From NCBI RefSeq assembly GCF_003073175.1, contig NZ_QBBX01000001.1:24797-69816 (forward strand): a stretch of 45,020 nt of DNA, in the 5' to 3' direction. Positions 42,365-45,020 of the stretch are shown in pieces. Every line of letters begins with the position of its first letter. The first letter of the stretch is position 1. The notes under the pieces are model-generated. The model did no database searches. It was given only the letters and a program-made list of their open reading frames with translations, and was not told where the DNA came from. A program made the translations under genes and the position numbers. This DNA comes from Peribacillus acanthi. GTDB lineage: Bacteria > Bacillota > Bacilli > Bacillales > DSM-1321.

Positions 42365-42378
42365 CGTAGTCTAGCCTT
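42347..42378. terminator. Hairpin at the end of ywgA
   Basis: AAGGCTAGACTAC pairs perfectly with GTAGTCTAGCCTT around a six-base loop that holds the ywgA stop codon. The T run is missing, so it may protect the 3' end or stop reading between the converging genes ywgA and ywhB. Confidence 0.6.
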
Positions 42379-42427
42379 CGTGGTAATGAACACAAGTTGT
42401 TCTGAGGCAAAATGGAGCTTTATATCT

Positions 42428-42616
42428 CTATTCTTGATCGCTTAGTCGTTGACCGCCAACAGCATAGTGGTTTTTCGACATTTCTTCAATAAATACTACG
42501 ATTTTATCCATTGGAGCTCCAGAAGTTTCAGAAACAGCCTCCGTTACTTTTTGAACGAGTGCTTTCTTTTGTTCTTCTGTACGACCTTCTAGCATTTTTA
42601 CCGTTACATAAGGCAA
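42428..42616 (-). CDS. ywhB: 4-oxalocrotonate tautomerase-like YwhB
   Basis: The protein has 62 residues, the same length as B. subtilis YwhB. Proline after the initiator Met (MPYVTVKMLEGRT) is the catalytic base once Met is removed. VVFIEEMSKNHYAVGG is the family C-terminal half. It would tautomerise 2-hydroxymuconate-type compounds; the natural substrate is unknown. The start is TTG 42616, seven bases after AGGAGG, and is fixed by the need for Pro2. An upstream in-frame ATG at 42637 would bury the proline. Confidence 0.93.
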   Translation of the reverse strand: MPYVTVKMLEGRTEEQKKALVQKVTEAVSETSGAPMDKIVVFIEEMSKNHYAVGGQRLSDQE

Positions 42617-42776
42617 ATATTTTTCCTCCTCTATCAATAATGCTTAAAGTGTTTCATAATTGAAGAGAGAAATCAAGAATGTCGGACAGGGGAAATGACA
42701 TAATGACTGTTTTGTTGATAAAATAAGGATAGAAATTACGGTATAATGGGGATAGTTAACATTTGGAGGAATGACT

Positions 42777-43451
42777 TTGGATACAATAGAAAGTATGATA
42801 AATGGTTTTTTTGTATATTCATTAGAAGAATTACCTTATGTAATCATTGCTCTACTGGTGGCTTTTACGATACATGAATTTGCCCACGCCTATGTAGCTT
42901 ATAAATTTGGGGATCCGACCGCTAAAGATCAAGGACGTCTGACCCTAAATCCTAAAGAGCATCTTGATCCATTAGGAACGATTTTAATCTTAATCTTTGG
43001 ATTTGGATGGGCACGCCCTGTACCAGTCAATCGTTCTTACTTTAAAAATCCACGACTTGCAGGAGTGTTGGTATCTGTAGCTGGTCCATTAAGTAATTTA
43101 TTCATTGTAATGCTTTCCTTCATCATCTGGTATGGCTTGCAGGCGTTGGGTATCGGCGGGGAATCCGAATTCCTACAAAATCTCTTAAATATGATGATTA
43201 GCTTAAATCTATTGTTGTTTGTTTTTAATCTATTACCGTTTCCTCCTCTGGATGGTTATCGTATCCTTGAGGACTTGGCTCCGAACCATTTGCGAGCTAA
43301 AATGACGCAATTTGAGCAATACGGAGCACTTATTTTCTTGATTTTAGTCCTTACACCGTTAGATCAGTACACGATCCAACCTATTTTTAATGTTGTAATT
43401 CCTACACTGAGCCAAACATTAAATCAATTTTTCTCAGGATTGTTTTTATAA
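42777..43451 (+). CDS. ywhC: Site-2 protease family membrane protein YwhC
   Basis: The protein has 224 residues with five to six transmembrane segments. The zinc motif HEFAH (HExxH) is near residue 36, and the second part of the active site is in [13 protein letters not shown], where Asp is the third ligand. It is an intramembrane metalloprotease of the M50 family; substrate unknown. The start is TTG 42777, seven bases after GGAGG. ATG 42771 abuts the site. A TATAAT lies at 42742. Confidence 0.9.
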   Translation: MDTIESMINGFFVYSLEELPYVIIALLVAFTIHEFAHAYVAYKFGDPTAKDQGRLTLNPKEHLDPLGTILILIFGFGWARPVPVNRSYFKNPRLAGVLVSVAGPLSNLFIVMLSFIIWYGLQALGIGGESEFLQNLLNMMISLNLLLFVFNLLPFPPLDGYRILEDLAPNHLRAKMTQFEQYGALIFLILVLTPLDQYTIQPIFNVVIPTLSQTLNQFFSGLFL

Positions 43452-43501
43452 AAATGCTTTTAATAGACTGTTTTAAAGGCCAATGTTGATTTTTAGCAGT
43501 T

Positions 43502-43602
43502 TGTTGATCTTCGTTACAGGCGCTTGACTCCTGGGGGATTAGCGTTACAGGCTCGGCGAACGCCCACCGAAAAGGTAAGCGTCTGGAACGCAAATCAACG
43601 AC
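43502..43602. repeat. MITE-like inverted repeat element between ywhC and ywhD
   Basis: The left end GTTGATCTTCGTTACAGGCG (43503 on) and the right end, which reads in reverse GTTGATTTGCGTTCCAGACG, agree at most positions over 23 bases. The interior (TTGACTCCTGGGGGATTAGCG) matches the well-known Bacillus repeat with TGACTCCTGCGGG. It is about 100 bases long, richer in G+C than the genes around it, and has no ORF. Confidence 0.7.
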
Positions 43603-43677
43603 TCCATTGTAAAAGTGCAACATAGTTTACGAAAACAGTTTAATAAAAAGATAAGGAAGGAAGGAAGGTCAACCAAT

Positions 43678-44193
43678 ATGGAAGATAAATCAAAGAAAAA
43701 GCTAGAATTTAATATAATAAAAAATGATCCCACTTCCGGTCATGGGGGCTATGGAGTAGGGGCTTTGAGCCTAGATAATATATCACCTGTAATCATCGAT
43801 GTAGATGAAGGTGACGCGACCGTGGATGTCGGAGCCATGCACGCAAGAAGCGCTGTAGAAAAGGGAATCAAATTTTTGCCTAACAAAGAAGATGTTCCAA
43901 ATGGCAAGCTGTATTGGCTAGTTTGGGTGGCAATTGAACGCAATCCACTAGGACCGTATTATGCAGGGGTAACCGCTTGTGAAATGACAGTAGACCGCGA
44001 AATTAGAAGAGGCTATAAGTCACTTCCTGAACATGTAAATAAAATGGATAAAGCCATGAAAAGAAAAATTATGGTCGATCATATCGATGACCGATCTAAA
44101 AACATCTTAGTGGACTTCTTAAAAAAACATGATGCAGCCATGTGGGAACGGTCTTCCGATGAGCTAAAACAACAGTTGCATGTAGAAGGTTAA
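43678..44193 (+). CDS. ywhD: YwhD-family protein
   Basis: The protein has 171 residues, like B. subtilis YwhD: FNIIKNDPTSGHGGYGVGAL at the N-terminus, VDVGAMHARSAVEKGIKF and GKLYWLVWVAIERN in the middle. It is soluble and its function is unknown. The start is ATG 43678 after AAGGAAGG; in-frame codons from 43615 lie in the repeat flank without a site. Confidence 0.9.
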   Translation: MEDKSKKKLEFNIIKNDPTSGHGGYGVGALSLDNISPVIIDVDEGDATVDVGAMHARSAVEKGIKFLPNKEDVPNGKLYWLVWVAIERNPLGPYYAGVTACEMTVDREIRRGYKSLPEHVNKMDKAMKRKIMVDHIDDRSKNILVDFLKKHDAAMWERSSDELKQQLHVEG

Positions 44194-44325
44194 TTCCCAT
44201 TCGCAATGCAATAAAAATTTGTCGAAACTGTGACAATTTTTGAAAAAAAAACATAGTACTTGTCGAATACCAATAAAATAAGTAAACTTATTTACAGCGT
44301 GCACACGCTACGAAACTAAGACACG

Positions 44326-44365
44326 AAAAACCTCGAGACAGCGGAAACTGTCTCGAGGTTTTTCA
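44326..44365. terminator. Bidirectional terminator between ywhD and pbpG
   Basis: AACCTCGAGACAG pairs perfectly with CTGTCTCGAGGTT around a six-base loop, with A and T runs on the two sides. Confidence 0.92.
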
Positions 44366-44377
44366 TTTCTTTGATCT

Positions 44378-45020
44378 TTAATTCCAAAAAAGCTTATACC
44401 ATGGTTTTTTCTTCTTTTCTTTTGGAGTAGGTTCGTGTTTGATAGGTTCCACATGGTTATTATGCTCCATACAAAACTCCGTTGGCTCAGAGCCCTTTAC
44501 ATAGTAAGTTAACCGTGACACGGGACAATCTGAGGTAGCAAGCTTTCCGTTTATTGGATTTACATAAGTGCCTACAACATTTTTGGTTGGCTTAAACGTT
44601 TTAAGAGCTGTTCCTTTTAGGCTTTTTTCCATAAAGTCAGCCCATATTTGTTTGGCATACATTTTCTCTGCGGGCTTTTCAATATATTGTGAATGATCAT
44701 AGCCTGTCCATACACCCGTTACTAATTGAGGTGTATAGCCAATCATCCAGCTATCAGACTTAGTGGTTCCAGACTTTCCTGCATATTGTCTTGTTAGCTT
44801 CGGGATAATGGTCGTACCAGTAACAGTGGCATACCCATCAAGACGTTTATCAAAGACTCCAGTAAGCATAGAGGTCATGACGAATGCTTGATCTGGGTCT
44901 AAAACCTGATGTTTTGCCTCTTCAGCTTCGTATAGGATTTCTCCATGGTAGTTTTCCACGCGTTTAATAAAAACGGGTTCTACCTTTTTTCCGTTATTGG
45001 CAATGATGCTATAAGCATTG
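44378..45020 (-). CDS. pbpG: Class A penicillin-binding protein (PbpG-like), 5' end cut by window
   Basis: About 214 C-terminal residues of a transpeptidase are present; the frame is open to the right edge. The KTG-type active-site motif reads RQYAGKSGTTKSDSWMIG, and GVWTGYDHSQ and GTYVNPINGKLAT follow, as in class A PBPs. The extreme C-terminus is Lys-rich (PKEKKKKPWYKLFWN). Class A PBPs polymerise and cross-link peptidoglycan. Its place next to ywhD points to B. subtilis pbpG (ywhE), a sporulation PBP. Confidence 0.88.
   Translation of the reverse strand, partial: NAYSIIANNGKKVEPVFIKRVENYHGEILYEAEEAKHQVLDPDQAFVMTSMLTGVFDKRLDGYATVTGTTIIPKLTRQYAGKSGTTKSDSWMIGYTPQLVTGVWTGYDHSQYIEKPAEKMYAKQIWADFMEKSLKGTALKTFKPTKNVVGTYVNPINGKLATSDCPVSRLTYYVKGSEPTEFCMEHNNHVEPIKHEPTPKEKKKKPWYKLFWN

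Noticed and set aside
42715-42747. Sigma-A promoter for ywhC
   Set aside because: TATAAT at 42742 is perfect, but TTGATA is 21 bases away, outside the normal range.
1-45020. tRNA or rRNA genes, prophage, transposase genes
   Set aside because: No cloverleaf-like or rRNA-like stretch and no phage or transposase motif was seen in reading; a covariance-model scan would be needed to exclude small RNAs fully.

Overview
The window looks like chromosome from a spore-forming member of the Bacillaceae (low G+C Firmicutes). The supporting signs are AT-rich DNA, strong AGGAGG-type ribosome binding sites, many TTG starts, and sporulation or spore genes (gerQ, rsfA). A bacillithiol gene (bshB2), fosB, hemQ, lipL and a lia-type envelope stress operon point the same way. 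From about 28.9 kb to the end, the gene order follows the Bacillus subtilis ywd-ywf-ywg-ywh region: pdxK, ung, ywdI, ywdK, gerQ, hemQ, pta, lipL, rsfA, ywfO, ywgA, ywhB, ywhC, ywhD, pbpG. A yflT-like gene, a phospholipase D gene and a potassium channel gene are interspersed. No rRNA, tRNA, CRISPR array, prophage or transposase gene was seen.

Layout. 0-2 kb: the 5' part of an FAD oxidoreductase gene (minus) and a kinase-like phosphotransferase. 2-5.7 kb: liaI-liaH-liaF-liaS-liaR with no liaG. 5.8-10.6 kb: an unusual nucleotidyltransferase-like/methyltransferase fusion, a nucleoside hydrolase and topB. 10.6-11.2 kb: an intergenic stretch with two copies of a 43-bp repeat. 11.2-12.8 kb: a TetR regulator and a Rossmann-fold gene, with a matching operator before each. 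13-16 kb: a lone RsbR-type STAS protein, a protein with two P-loop domains, and a DUF4256 protein. 16-18.5 kb (minus): a sugar PTS EIICB gene with a DNase I-like gene behind it, under a cre-like site. 18.7-23.6 kb: ATP-grasp ligase, aldo/keto reductase, AlkD-like glycosylase, HAD phosphatase and a lipoprotein sugar dehydrogenase. 23.6-26.3 kb (minus): an ABC exporter operon ending in a TetR gene, with two near-identical palindromes around its promoter. 26.4-28.3 kb (minus): fosB, a nested tandem-repeat array, bshB2 and yojF. 28.5-45 kb: the conserved block described above.

How the genes fit together. LiaFSR would sense envelope damage and drive liaIH. BshB2 helps make bacillithiol, the thiol that FosB adds to fosfomycin, so the two lie together functionally as well as physically. 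The PTS operon and pta both carry perfect matches to the cre consensus, which ties them to carbon catabolite control. yflT has a good sigma-B-type promoter and rsfA a good sigma-F-type promoter.

The least conventional items are the fusion protein at 5.8 kb with a degraded nucleotidyltransferase motif, the repeats at 10.8 kb that each hold a ribosome-binding-site-like sequence followed by ATG-ACA-TAA, a structured and terminated intergenic segment beside fosB, the nested array at 27 kb with a stray unit at 30.5 kb, and a parS-like 16-mer after ung. I did not find a clear multi-gene system that I would call wholly new. All functional calls rest on reading motifs and remembered families; no database search was run.
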